Assembly (NCBI GenBank): GCA_003971905.1
Contig: RSEE01000048.1
Span: forward strand, 372,001-436,000
Direction of reading: 5' to 3'
DNA length: 64,000 nt
DNA from: Moniliella sp. 'wahieum'
Taxonomy: Eukaryota; Basidiomycota; Moniliellomycetes; Moniliellales; Moniliellaceae
The position numbers and the translations under genes were made by a program. Of the stretch, positions 14,146-24,593 are shown piece by piece. Each line of letters opens with the position of its first letter. Position 1 is the stretch's first letter. Under the pieces are notes generated by a model. That model had not been told where the DNA came from. It searched no databases and saw nothing but the letters and a program-made list of their open reading frames with translations.

Positions 14146-14920
14146 CCGCTCTCGGCTGGCATGCCTGCCATGTCCGGTGGGTGGGGGCTATGTCCAGCGC
14201 GGGGAGGCGACGGCGGCTGTGCGCAAGTCCACCTGCCCTTCGGCCTCGTGACTAGTGAGGTCATAGGGCCATTCCTCAGGCCCTCAGGCCTTCAAGCTTC
14301 AGGGCCCACTTGCTGTTCCTGTACCGACGGCCCCGCCTGCCCGTCGGCTCGTCCGACCCCAACTTCCGCTTCCGTATAGAGTACACAGTATACGCTTGCA
14401 ACCACAGCACACACACGACGTCCAGACGCGAATCGCATCCTCTACCCCGACATGCGGCTGTCGATTCAGTCGCCACGCACCGCTGAGCCCGGCCCGTCGC
14501 CACCATGGCGCTTGCTCTGTCATGAATCTAGGGGGAAAGCGACGTCTACTACACTACGCACGGTTCAAAGCGCAAGGTGGAGCCTAAGACATGCGCGGGC
14601 CATGTGCATTTAAATGCAGGGGATGGGACCGGGCAGCCTCAAGGCAGGCGACTGGCGGCCAACGCTTCCACCACTACAGCAAGTGAGGCAGAGCAGGGCT
14701 GTGGGTCGAGCCCACATGGGTTTTTGGATGGGAGAAAGAGCATAGGAGGTGGCCACAGTGAGATTGCTGAGTTGCTCGCTGCCAGAGCAAGAGGGAGCAT
14801 AGCTCGGCACATCTCACACTAAAGGGGGTCCGGTCCAGGCTAGGCCAAGCACACACCAGAGCAGAGAGGTAGAAACGCAAGTGAGCCCTAGCCCCCGCCC
14901 CCCTCACACGACAAGGCCAA
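14146..14920. other. Intergenic region between uL13 and KAR2
   Basis: No gene seen. The left part continues the KAR2 upstream region; the right part is the 3' flank of the uL13 gene. A CTCAGGCCTTCAAGCTTCAG word cluster lies at about 14277-14302. Confidence 0.4.
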
Positions 14921-15528
14921 TTAGAAGCCGTACACGGCCAGCTTCTGGTTGACCTCAGCCAGGGCGCCCGTGGCGCCGGCCAGAGCACCTGCTTCTTCTT
15001 GAGGGCAGCCACCTTGCGCTCCTGGTAGGCAGCCGCACGCACCAGACGCTTCTCCTCCAGCTTGGCCACGACAACCCTCGTACTTCCAGCCAAACTCGGA
15101 CGAGATGCGCTTGAGCGTGGCTAGTTGCGGCCGGCTTGAGGCGCAGCACACGCAGAGCAGCCGGCACAACCACCTTCTTCTTCGCATCGTAAGGAGACGG
15201 CACACCCTCCAGCAACGTGATCTTGGCCAAGGCCGCCTTGCCACGCGCCGTCTTGTGGGGAATCATGCCGCGGATGGCCTTGTGAAGGATGCGCGAAGGC
15301 GCACGCTCGTGCCACGGGCCACCCTTCGAAGGGTTGTAGCAGTGGGTCTTGTGCAGGTACGCGTGGTACTTCAACTTGTTGCGGAAAAGCTGCCCGAAAC
15401 GTTGATCAGCTCGGTGCGAACCAACCACAGCCTGGCCGACAGCGCCTGCTTGGCCACACCGAGGCCAGCCGACCAAGCAGGTGGCCTTTACCGTCAATCA
15501 CAACGGGAGAAGCAGACATCGACGACAT
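14921..15528 (-). CDS. RPL16: 60S ribosomal protein uL13 (L13a/Rpl16)
   Basis: uL13 is a large-subunit protein. The start at 15528 gives [19 protein letters not shown], the standard N terminus. Signature stretches follow: [91 protein letters not shown] and the end NQKLAVYGF at 14921. The length of about 200 residues matches the family. A 5'UTR intron (15535-15633, donor GTACGT, acceptor CTGCAG) sits seven bases upstream of the ATG. Frame breaks near 15460, 15120, 15070 and 14990 each need one base and split no conserved motif, so they look like assembly errors. The gene is divergent with eL32. Confidence 0.95.
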
Positions 15529-15633
15529 TTTTGGCTGCAGAAGAATAGGTCAGACGGGGTGGAAAAAAGGGTGCACCACTCCTGAACGGGTGCGAGGGGT
15601 CGGTGGCGGGGTTAGAGCGGTAGAGCCACGTAC

Positions 15634-15922
15634 CTTGGGTCTTGCGGTCGCAGTGGTGGAAGCAAAGCGGGCACGCCGCGCTGACAAGACAACGAGCACC
15701 AAAGGGGGAAGCAGGGTTGCAGCTGCCGTTCATACGAGGTTGGTGCAGCAGCGCCTAGTGTTCAGTATCTGGAATTTTAGATGACACTGGCGTGGCGCAT
15801 ATGGCTGCGGCAAATTATGCTCCCCTCTTTTCCTCAACCCTAGTTTTTGTCTTGGGCGAGCGCTGCCCGAACCGGCGAGCCCGTGCTCAGTGGGGCTGGA
15901 CTTGACCACGACAACCCAAAAA
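15634..15922. promoter_or_regulatory. Bidirectional ribosomal protein promoter with CAACCCTAG box
   Basis: Only about 290 bases separate the first exons of uL13 (minus) and eL32 (plus). A CAACCCTAG box lies at 15835-15843 in a pyrimidine-rich tract. The same CAACCCTA word occurs twice upstream of eS21 in this window. It resembles the telo-box/Homol-E elements of ribosomal protein promoters in plants and fission yeast; function here is inference. Confidence 0.5.
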
Positions 15923-16099
15923 GTACGTGTTTGCTCTGGGGGAAAGCTGGTGGTCCAGAAGAGCACCAACTACGCCGGGACGTCCAGGGGGGGCTTCTGG
16001 ATGCTGTGCTTTCTCCTGTATCTCGGTCGTTTTGGGGCGAGTGTCATTGCGATTGCCGACGCTTCGAGCGCTGACTGATTCTTCTTGCGCCCAGTCAAC

Positions 16100-16492
16100 A
16101 TGGCGGCCACTACCATCCCCATTGTCAAGAAGCGCACCAAGAAGTTTACGCGCCACCATGCGGACCGCTACAAGCGCCTTGCGACGTCGTGGCGCAAGCC
16201 CAAGGGTATTGACTCGGTGGTTCGTCGCCGCTTCCGCGATGTGACCAAGATGCCCAAGATTGGCTATGGCTCCAACAAGAAGACGCGCTACCTGATGCCC
16301 AATGGTTTCCGTCGCTTTGTCGTGTCCAACCCTCAGGACGTGAGCTTGCTCTTGATGCACAACACGACCTACGCTGCTGAGATTGCGCACAACGTTTCGT
16401 CCAAGAAGCGCGTGCTGATCCTTGAGCAGGCCAAGGCCCTCGGCGTCAAGGTGACCAACGCCAACGCGCGCGTGCGCTCGGAGGAGAACTAA
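16100..16492 (+). CDS. RPL32: 60S ribosomal protein eL32
   Basis: This uninterrupted frame of 130 residues matches the whole eL32 family: [20 protein letters not shown] at the start, then [60 protein letters not shown] and [20 protein letters not shown]. It is a large-subunit protein near the peptide exit side. The ATG lies five bases after the acceptor of a 5'UTR intron (15923-16094, donor GTACGT, acceptor CCCAG), the same arrangement as in the divergent uL13 gene. It is one of the few genes here with no frame break. Confidence 0.97.
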   Translation: MAATTIPIVKKRTKKFTRHHADRYKRLATSWRKPKGIDSVVRRRFRDVTKMPKIGYGSNKKTRYLMPNGFRRFVVSNPQDVSLLLMHNTTYAAEIAHNVSSKKRVLILEQAKALGVKVTNANARVRSEEN

Positions 16493-17181
16493 ATGGAGTG
16501 TCCTTTCCCCAGTTGGTTCTCTACCCACCTGGACTTGACTCCCTCCCCCCCCCCCCCCGCTCCCCAATAGGATCGTCGCAAGCCCGCTTGCCTCTTATGT
16601 ACTCTCCCCCCTCCCCGTTCTGTTATGGACGGACTCCATGCATCTCTTCCGCCACGAGGGGCTGGCTACTGCAGCGTGCGCGACCGCCCCTGGGGGTGCA
16701 CTCTTGTGCTGGGTTTCTGCTTGCTCCGTTTGCTTGCTATGTCCCCCGCCTTCCACACCCAAAACCTCCAAGCGTACATCCTCGCTCGAATCATATGGCA
16801 TTGCCCGCGCCACTTGGGTTTTGATGGCTTGCATTGGTGGTAGATTGGATAGGTAGACTGCAAGCTGGAACTGTAACTGCATTGGTCCAATGCAACTAGG
16901 AAATGCTAGCCAGCGTCACCCACAGCAGAGTGGCGGAGGAAACTTTTTGGAAGCCAAGCAATGAGCTGCACCTCGCTCTGCTTCGGACCGCGGTTGGCAT
17001 TGCATGAGGGCTTGAGGAAGCAGCCAGCTGAGAGGGAGGGTGAAGTGGCAAAAGGCTCACCGCGTTCGGACGAAAGCAGCGAGAATGTAGCGTGGCTACA
17101 TTGTAACAGAGTGTCACCGTCCCTACGCTGGGACAAAACTGTCTCTAGGATCTAACAGCACGTTGTGATATGCCCGCTAAC
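16493..17181. other. 3' flank of eL32
   Basis: No gene supported. A C11-13 homopolymer run lies near 16546. A stretch encoding nothing recognisable leads to the tRNA-His gene. Confidence 0.4.
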
Positions 17182-17277
17182 GATTGCGTGGTGAAAAGGT
17201 ATCACGACAGATTGTGGCGACACGATCATAAAGCTTCGCAAGCTCTGTTATTCTCAGTTCGATTCTGGGCGCAGTCA
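17182..17277 (+). tRNA. tRNA-His(GTG) with intron
   Basis: The cloverleaf folds by eye. The acceptor stem GATTGCG (17182-17188) pairs with CGCAGTC (17270-17276), with discriminator A. The D stem is GTGA/TCAC, the anticodon stem ACAGA/TCTGT with loop TTGTGG..C, and the T stem CTCAG/CTGGG around TTCGATT. Anticodon GTG gives His. A 25-base intron (17218-17242) follows position 37. Box A reads TGGTGAAAAGG, box B AGTTCGATTCT, and a T6 terminator follows at about 17282-17287. Confidence 0.88.
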
Positions 17278-17745
17278 CTTCTTTTTTCGTTTTTGCCTCG
17301 TGTCCTCCTCCACTCTTGATCCACGCACGAAACAGATGCGTCACAGCATGTGCCTACCATACCCACCTGCCCATTCCACTAGCTAGCTTTTGCGGCATCA
17401 GCCCATCCGTAATGGGCGTTGCCATCAGGCGTATTGCAAGTGCATTAATGATGCCGTTTCGTGAGAGGAAGCAGAAGTATCGACAGAGGTAAACGCGCGA
17501 TCCACGTAGAGCCGTCTATGCTCTCCCGTTGAGACTGACCAGTGTCGAGGCAGAGAAAAAAGGGGGGATCCACAGCTACATGGTCGCACTAAAGGCAGAG
17601 GGCAACAGGCAGGCAGAACAAAGGACAAACAACTACACATGGAAGGAATCATGCACACTATAGATTGAAATAAGAGTAGGGACTTGGTGCAGCAATCTAT
17701 GCATACCAACCAAGCTCCGGAGGACAAGACGACCCCAGCTAACCC
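17278..17745. other. Intergenic region between tRNA-His and the carrier gene
   Basis: It holds the pol III T-run and the 3' flank of the carrier gene. No further gene seen. Confidence 0.4.
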
Positions 17746-18772
17746 CTACTCCTCCGAGTTGGCGTCGCGAATGGAGTAGTCTCCCTTCTTGGAGTCCTCG
17801 ATGAGGTTCTTGACCTTTTCGTAGACCAAGAAGACGACCGACTGGCCCGGAGCGACACGCATGACACGGGGTGTGATGCCTTTCCAGAATGCCGAAGGGC
17901 CCTCGTTCTTGAACATGTCGGCGGCCACCTTGGAGACACGGCTAAACGCCGTCTCACCTTCGACCTTCTGCGCCTTTTGAATGCGCGTCTTGATCGTGTC
18001 AATGGGCGCGTTGGTAAAGGGACCGAGAGCACCCGAGATGAGACCAATGACCATGGTCTGGTACCCGGGCAAGACCTCGACCCCCTGTTTTTTTTGGGCA
18101 AACGACTTGAGCTCTTGGTAGGCAGTAAAGTTGGCAGCCTGGTTGGTGGCCTGCCGCAGCGCCGTCAAGCCCACGCCGCGGTAGAGCGTCGAAGGACCTT
18201 CCTCCTTGACAATTGTGTACAGCGCATGGGCCGCGTTACGGTATCGTGGCTGTTCGAGCGGGTCGGCGAGCGAGTGTTGCTGGGCTTGGAGACGGATCTT
18301 GACCACCTCCATCGGGTTCACCACCACCACCGCCTCTGTCGCACCGGCCATGAGACCAGCCAGGAACACATTCCGAGGCGGCGTCACGCCCGTCTGCTTG
18401 TCTGCCAGCCAGGACTTGTACTCGGCAAACGAAAAGCGCACTGCCATCTTGGGCACAATGCCCGTCACCACAGCGCCCAAGCCCTTGTAGAGACCCAGCA
18501 CGGTTTCCTTCTTGACAATGTGCACCCCGGTGGCAATGAACCCGCGTGGCTTGCTGCCCTTGCCACGCCGGCTCAGCTGCATGCGCACCTTGATCGTGTC
18601 CAGAGCTGGGGGCGAAGGAGGGAGGGGGGCGTGTCAGTAAGGGCAGGGGTTAGAAGAAGGATGGGCGGGAGGGAGGAGACGTACGGTGGCATGTGACCGC
18701 CTCGGCGAAGCCGGCGATGCCGCCGGCAATGAGGTGGGTGGAGGGGGCGACCTTCTTGGCGTCTTTGGACAT
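17746..18772 (-). CDS. SFC1: Mitochondrial succinate/fumarate carrier
   Basis: A mitochondrial carrier family protein of 315 residues with six membrane helices in three repeats. Exon 1 (18772-18685) encodes MSKDAKKVAPSTHLIAGGIA and ends at CH; exon 2 (18605-17746) starts PLDTIKVRMQ, so the intron (18606-18684) splits the first PxD motif. Repeats two and three carry NPMEVVKIRLQAQQ and APIDTIKTRIQKAQ. The stretches YTIVKEEGPSTLYRGVGLTA, LRQATNQAANFTAYQELK and WKGITPRVMRVAPGQSVVF match Sfc1/Acr1, which exchanges cytosolic succinate for mitochondrial fumarate during C2 growth. Citrate carriers are the nearest alternative but lack the RQATNQ signature. No frame break. Confidence 0.9.
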
Positions 18773-19744
18773 GGCGGGCGGACGGGCAGATAGGCGGAGG
18801 GGAGGCGGGAGGGGGAGGGGACGGGCGAGAAGACGAGGCGGGCGGAAGGCGTGCTATTATAGGCTGCGGGGGGCCGGTGGATCGGCGTGGAGGGCCAGGG
18901 CGGCCCAGGGCGGGCGGGCTGGCTGCCGCGCCGACGGCCCAGGCGGGCGGGCTGGGCAGAGCGTGAGAGAGCCGCGGGAGACGGGCGGGGAGGGAGGCTG
19001 AGTGGCGCGGGCGCTGGGCCGGGCAGCTGCCTGTCGGGCCCGGCCGGGGGCGAGTGTCCGCGCGCGGGGTGGGGTTGCCGGCGGCCCGTGCCCGGGACAC
19101 ACACTGGCCCCGTGCGGCGCCCGGGCGCACCAGCCGGAGAAGATGCGGAGACGGCAGGCGGCCAGCTGCGTTCAGCGGCGGTTCCGGCCCAGCCGGGCTT
19201 GGTGAACCCGAAGCCGACGCAGCCACGACGCAGGGATGGAGCGTGATCGGAATGATCGGGATGGCCAGTGCTTGGATGATCGAGATCTGATGCGGACGGC
19301 TGGATGATTGTGCATTGATTATTCACCCACTGCCGACTCACCAGACGCAGACGCTCCTCTGTGCTCGCGCCGGGGTGGGTGTGGCTTGGGCGGACATGGC
19401 TCTGTTACGTCATGCGTGAGGGGCGTGGGTGCGGGGTGGGCAGGGTGCCACGCATGCACCAGAAGAACCCCGCAGCAGACTCCTTGAGTAAGTGAGTACT
19501 TGTATTCCCGTATTCCACACCGAGATTCAGCATTCAGCGCTCAGCAAACACGGTGGCCATCTACGCTCTAAGATCTAATGCCACACGTCAATTTGAGCTG
19601 CTGCCCCATCATGCATCACCCGTCACGGATGGCATTCAATCTCCATCCTCGTCTGCGCGTCATCTCGGCTGATCAACGCCGCAGCCGGCGCCTCCACAGC
19701 GCACCCCGTGCGCCTTTTGGTCGTGCATCCTGCCTCTCCTCCCC
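18773..19744. other. Promoter of SFC1 and 3' flank of the PMT gene
   Basis: Very GC-rich sequence with a TATAATAGC-like element (minus strand) near 18852-18860. Long open frames here are GC artefacts with Pro/Ala/Arg-rich translations. No gene supported. Confidence 0.45.
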
Positions 19745-22577
19745 TCACGCGTTCAACGCCGTCGTCCCCGTCGTGCCAGCCGCCGCAGCCGACTTGGCTA
19801 CCCCCTTGGCCGTTGTCCCGCCCAGCACCATGTTCTGCAGCTGTTTCGCGTCGAGGCCATGTGCGTGGCGCTGGTCTGCCGCCTGCTCCTCCGATTCCGC
19901 CGCGGCCGCCTGGGCGCTGCCGTTGCCGCTGCCACCCGCATCGGGCAGCGCCGAGTCCTGCGCCTTGTGAGCCGGCTGCTGGAACGCATGGTTGCCCGGC
20001 GCCGGTCCCACGGGCGCTGCGCTGGTGGTGACCTTGGGCACCAGCGGGAGCGAGGGAAGAGGCGGCATGTGTCGGTCCACCGACGGCTCTGCGGTGCGGA
20101 CGATCGGAGGCCAATGGCTGTACTCGCTGGTCGAGGCGGGGAAGTTGATGCAGTCCAAGTCCCAGGTCGAGCGCAGGCGGGCGGCCATGCACTTGGATTC
20201 TGTCCACTCCCCCGCCGACACGAGCGGGCTGAGGCGCCAGTAGGCCAGCAGCGCCAGCACGGCCAGGCCCGCGGTCAGTTGCACGCGCGCCCGAGGCCGC
20301 AGCCGGACCGTGAGCGTGTCCAGCACGGCGGCGAAGGTGAGGATGCCAAAGTAGAGTGCTGGCAGATAATGGTGGAGGAAAAGTTGACGGTGCATGGCAA
20401 AAAAGGGGAGGTAATGCAGGCCATAGCCAGCTACGAAAAAGGCCAGCAGACCATCGTAGTGCGCCCCAAGCGTATGGGTATGTTGCAGCTCCTTGTACCC
20501 GCGCTTGGCCCGCAGCACCAACAAGATTCGCACCGCCACATACAACCCAACCGACGCCAGCGCCGAAAGCCAGACCAACGGATTGCCCAGCAGGTACACT
20601 TGCCGATGCTGCTGGGACCAATAGTTGACCCCGCGCCGGAGAAAGGGCCACTGGTGCGGGCGCGAGTCGTAGGCGTGCCGAGCGGTGAGGCCGGCATTGG
20701 TCGTCCACATCACTTTTTGAAGCTCGACAAACTTGGCCCAAAAGCAAGGCCGCGCGTAGTTGACTTTTTGCGCGTCAGCGTCCTGCTCGAGCAAGGGATG
20801 CACGTTGGTCTCAATGTAAAACAGCGTATTGGGCCGGGTGGGCTCGCGGTTGCAAGTCACCTCTTGCTGGCCAAACCCCCAGTCGGGCAGATGGACAGCG
20901 TGACTAAACAGGTAGCATCCCAATGCCGAGTGACGCAGACGGAACACGGTGCGCAGGGCGAGCAGCTCGTGCTGCGCCGCCCCGCGCCTCGATTCGGCCC
21001 GGTCAATCTCCACAATCCAATTGTCGTTGGCATCGCCGGTAAAGCCGGGGGAGCCATAGGCCGAGACCTCGTTTTGGTACTCCGCCTCGGTGATGGGCGG
21101 ACGAAGGTTATGCGAATGGAGACGCGTGTCGGACGTACGATGCACCAGACGTATTTGCGCCTTGTCCTTGACCCACTCCAGCTGGGCCAGGTGCTTGTCC
21201 ACGTCGCGAGGCGAGCCAGGAGGAAGCGTGATGGGAACGCCGTTGGCGTCGACCATCGGTGCGCCCTCCTGCGACGGCACAGCAACAATCTCCCACACAT
21301 TGTTGTCATCCTCGTGCGGGTAGAGGGTGACCTGCTGCTGCTTGGAGCCGGTTTGGTAGTTGAACGCGTGCGAGTGGAGGTATCCGCCTCGCGTATGGAT
21401 GTGGCGGATGGTTACCGCGCTGCCCAGCGCGACCTGGGCGTACGTGTCGTGCATTTCCCGACCGTGCAGCGTGCGTTGGAACGCAGGGGACATGAAACCG
21501 TCTCCTCCGCCCGAGTGGCTAAGGATGGCAAAGTGGATCCAGAACGTCGATGCATACACGGTCAGAGGCACAACGATCAGCGCACCAACGCGCGCAACAA
21601 AGTGCCGCCCGAGGTCCCAGAGGGAGGTGCGCTGGTCCGCCAGGCGCAACCAAAGTTGCACGATTGTCGCCACCCCGACTGTAGCCACGGTGAAGAGCCC
21701 GACCCACTTGACACTCAAGACCAGGCCAAGGGAAGCGCCGACGGCGAGCAGCCACGCCCACCAAACGCGGCTAAAGGGACGACGGGCGTCCTCCTTGCCA
21801 AAGCAAACCCAGCACAGCGCCGTGGTCGCAGTAAAGAGCACCAGCGGGGCGTCGAGAAGAATATAGTGACTCTGCGTCGCCAACGCATTGTCAAGCAACA
21901 CGAAACAGGCGCCGACCAACGCGGACCCCGTCCGCACCCCGCCCGCACGCAGCGTGACAAACGCCACGGGCACCAAGAGCGCGCCACACAACGCCGACAC
22001 GCGCCGCATGCCCACATACGGCACAGGCTGCCCAGGCAACTCGCCCACAATGTACTCGTTGCCAATGCCGCCAAAGTTAAACTTACCGTCGTACCCCCCA
22101 CGTACGCCGCGAGCGTGATCAAGAGCTTGGCCAGGGGCGGTGCACGTCCATAAAAAATTCGCGCCGCAGGTACTTGCCGGCAAAATTGCCAAAATGGACC
22201 TCATCAATCTGGGTGCAGCTGGCGGTCAGCCGTATGGGCATGGGCATGGGCATGGGCATAGGTATGGGCATGGGAATGGGAATGGGCATTGCGTTGGCAG
22301 ATGGGACAGGGGGGGACGTACACGACGCTGCTGGGGCGGTCGAGGTGAGAGAAGCGGAGCCAGGCAGCGAGAAGGGTGAGGAGAGCGACAAGACGCCATT
22401 CGACAGGCGCCAGCGCCGTTCCCAATGCGGCAGACCAGGGTACAGACGGGTAGGCTCGAGCCACTCCAGGCAGAGAAGTAGAGCCGGCAGTGTGGCTGGC
22501 AGGCGGATAGGCTACTGGCTTGGCCGACGCGGCTGGGGAAGGCGCGGGCAGACCGGCGTTGATGACAGCGTCGCCAT
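19745..22577 (-). CDS. PMT2: Dolichyl-phosphate-mannose protein O-mannosyltransferase, PMT2-like
   Basis: PMTs transfer mannose from Dol-P-Man to Ser/Thr of secretory proteins in the ER membrane. The start is taken at 22577 (MATLSSTPV). Then come a first membrane helix (WRLVALLTLLAAWLRFSHLD), the catalytic loop DEVHFGNFAGKYLRREFFMD with its Asp-Glu pair, several membrane helices, and MIR repeats (GGYLHSHAFNYQTGSKQQQV, LYPHEDDNNVWEIV, LRHSALGCYLFSHAVHLPDW). C-terminal helices (GYGLHYLPFFAMHRQLFLHH) and a polar tail follow, ending GTTALNA. GSKQQQVTLYPH favours the PMT2 subfamily over PMT1 and PMT4. An intron of about 22209-22320 filled with a GGGCAT hexamer repeat interrupts the segment before DEVHFG. 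One-base losses near 22525, 22130 and 22085 break the N-terminal part; the remaining 680 residues are continuous. Confidence 0.9.
22226..22293. repeat. GGGCAT hexamer microsatellite inside the PMT intron
   Basis: About eleven imperfect ATGGGC/ATGGGA units lie within the first intron of the minus-strand PMT gene, a few bases from its acceptor. Length variation here would alter the intron but not the protein if splicing is kept. Confidence 0.8.
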
Positions 22578-23166
22578 GGGCCCGCGATGGAGGAGGAGGA
22601 GCGCGGGGGGGGGCGCAGAGACCCAGTTCCCCGGCTGTGGGAAGTGCGCCCGCGCACGCACCGCCTGGGCTGTCGGGAAGGACATGACGAGCGGCCTGGC
22701 TGGTGAGCGAGGCGATGGCGAGGGGGCGTCCCTCCCGCCTGGCCTGGCACGTGGAGCGCCACTCGCCTTCAATCTTTCAATCCCACGTCGTACGGCCGCT
22801 GCGATGGGGCGATGGCGCACCGGTTCAATCATCACTGTGCAATGTTCAATGCCGCCTGAACGTTTCACACCCCCCGCTCACCTGATACAGAGTTCAGCTT
22901 CAGGCCGGAGGAGGCAGAGCTGAGGCGCCAGGCTCGCTACGCAGCCTGCGGCAAGCACAGCCGACTACGCACCGTCCTCGCCCCCTCGGGTGTACCCATC
23001 CATCCATCCATCCATCCATCCATCCCATCCACACGCCCTACCTGCTGCCCTTCCAGCGTAGCATGCTCATCTCGTCCAAAACCAACGATCCGCAAGCACC
23101 GCACCACCCCTCCTCGGCCCAGCCTCCTTCCCCCTCCCTGCCTGCTGCCTCCCCAGCCCATCCGCC
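22578..23166. other. Divergent promoter between PMT and a small membrane protein gene
   Basis: No gene supported. It contains a CCAT tetranucleotide run (22998-23024, about seven units). It serves as upstream region for both flanking genes. Confidence 0.4.
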
Positions 23167-23544
23167 ATGCCAGGTGCTCCTCATCCCCCCGCAGCCGCCC
23201 CAGCGCAGCCCCACGATTGCGCACCACTCCACCCTACTGGGCAAGGTGCGTTCCACTCTGTCACCCTGTCACCTTCTCCTGTCTCTCCTCTTATTCTTGC
23301 TGACCCCCTCCCCCCGGCCTGTGGTCCAGTGTACATCTGCGTCGCCACCGTCGGCCCGCAGCCGTCTTCGGTCGAGGGCGTGCAACTGGACAGCCAATTG
23401 CGCGCCACGGCAGCGCTCCGAGCACGACGGATGCTGTTGGAAGCCTACCTGTATGCGTTGCTGTTATGGATTGTGATTGGCCTGGTCACGTCCGAAGTCG
23501 CCTTTGGTACCATGCGCCACCATCAGCTGCTGGCGTGGCGCTGA
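23167..23544 (+). CDS. Small single-pass membrane protein, unknown
   Basis: Two exons (23167-23245 and 23330-23544) join in frame to 97 residues: MPGAPHPPAAAPAQPHDCAP..., then VYICVATVGPQPSSVEGVQL, RATAALRARRMLLEAYLYAL, one hydrophobic helix (YLYALLLWIVIGLVTSEVAF) and a short polar tail ending HHQLLAWR. The intron has a GTGCGT donor and a GTCCAG acceptor. A short Pro-rich head, an Arg-rich stretch just before the helix and a tiny tail would suit a small organellar or ER membrane protein. I do not recognise the family. It lies divergent to the PMT gene and convergent to PET191. The start could lie upstream at another in-frame site, but none is obvious. Confidence 0.55.
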   Translation: MPGAPHPPAAAPAQPHDCAPLHPTGQGAFHSVTLSPSPVSPLILADPLPPACGPVYICVATVGPQPSSVEGVQLDSQLRATAALRARRMLLEAYLYALLLWIVIGLVTSEVAFGTMRHHQLLAWR

Positions 23545-24225
23545 GCGGTCAAGCTTCAAGGTTGAACTGGCGCCGCGGGCGCCGCTCATGCACATGCACA
23601 TGCGTGGCTGTTCGGGTTTGGAATGGGTTTCTCACCCTCTTTCCCAGCCAGTCATCTTGATGCTTGAAGCCTGAAGCCTGAAGCCTGAAGCCTGAAGCCT
23701 GATGAGCCGCGCCAGTGTGCATCCTACGTTTCTTATCTGCGTCGGAACCAATGCAGTCCTTTATGCACGGTCTCCTCTGCTGCCCTCCACGTGCCGACGG
23801 GACAAGGGGGGCGCGTGGTGCAAGCTGTGAATCGTTGTCTGCTCCACTCCGCTCCTTCCGAAAATAGGGGAGGGGGAGCGATTGTTACGAGTTCTTGTTT
23901 TTTTTATATTGTGTTGGGCTATCGGTTATTGATCGTTGGCCCGGGTCGACCCCGGAAGCTACTGAATACTATGTGCATCGACCTAAAGTTTCGGTAGATG
24001 GGGTGAGGCCTGAGGGGAGGATTGGGGGTGTGTGGTACAGGGAAGGCGGGTGGCGGGTGGCGGGTGGCACGTGGAGCGTGGGGGGTACTGAACGTCATCG
24101 TGTAGCCCAGACAGACGGGTGCAAAGCAAGGTGGGAGAGGGGCAAGGTATGCATTGCGGGGCGTCCGAACAAGGATGTGTGTGGCTGGTAGGATGAGGAT
24201 GAGGATCCGTACTGCGAGTCGGTGC
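23545..24225. other. Convergent 3' region
   Basis: Lies between the 3' ends of the small membrane protein gene and PET191. It holds CAAGCTTCAAGG at 23551-23562 and the GAAGCCT repeat. A GGCGGGTGGCGGGTGGC run lies at about 24046-24067. No gene seen. Confidence 0.45.
23665..23702. repeat. GAAGCCT heptamer repeat
   Basis: Five head-to-tail GAAGCCT (CTTGAAGC/CTGAAGC) units in the convergent 3' region, related to the AAGCTTGAAGC words seen in other intergenic stretches. Confidence 0.85.
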
Positions 24226-24593
24226 TCAGTACTGCCTATTGGGATCGTTGGCCAATTGTTCGGCCCGCGCTGCATTCTCACGCTCGCGCGCGCGGTCCGA
24301 GGCCTGGACCATAGGCGCCGACATGCGGAAGCGCTGGCGCATGTCCAGGATCCCCCGGCGGCAGGCGACGTAGGAGCGGTAGACGTTGAGGCATTCGGTC
24401 GACATTTCGTCTTTGTGATGCCTGAGGCAGTCACTGGGCTTGATGCCGTCGCGTTGGACACAGGGACTGGCCATCAAGCACTCGGCCAACTCCTCCCGCA
24501 CGTCCTTGCACTGCCGGGCGGAGGAAGGGGGCATGTCAGCGCACCAGCGGGGGGGAGAGGAAGCAGGGAACAGGCACGCACCACATTGACCAT
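24226..24593 (-). CDS. PET191: Cytochrome c oxidase assembly factor Pet191/COA5
   Basis: A small twin-cysteine intermembrane-space protein needed to build complex IV. Exon 1 (24593-24582) encodes only MVNV; the intron (24511-24581) has a GTGCGT donor and GGCAG acceptor; exon 2 (24510-24226) starts CKDVREELAECLMASPCVQR and continues GIKPSDCLRHH, ECLNVYRSYVACRRGILDMR and QRFRM. Cys spacing and the C-R-x-G-x-LDMRxR ending are diagnostic of PET191. The 98-residue product has a longer polar tail (ASDRARERENAARAEQLAND) than yeast Pet191. Starting in exon 2 is impossible without a Met near the first Cys, which supports the tiny first exon. Confidence 0.9.

Noticed and set aside
15835-15843. CAACCCTAG as an interstitial telomere repeat
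   Set aside because: Only a single half-unit is present and it sits in a ribosomal protein promoter; no tandem TTAGGG array.
19859-22153. 764-codon open frame on the plus strand antisense to the PMT gene
   Set aside because: It exactly mirrors the PMT coding sequence; translation is Arg/His/Gly-rich with no family motif. It is a GC-driven shadow frame.
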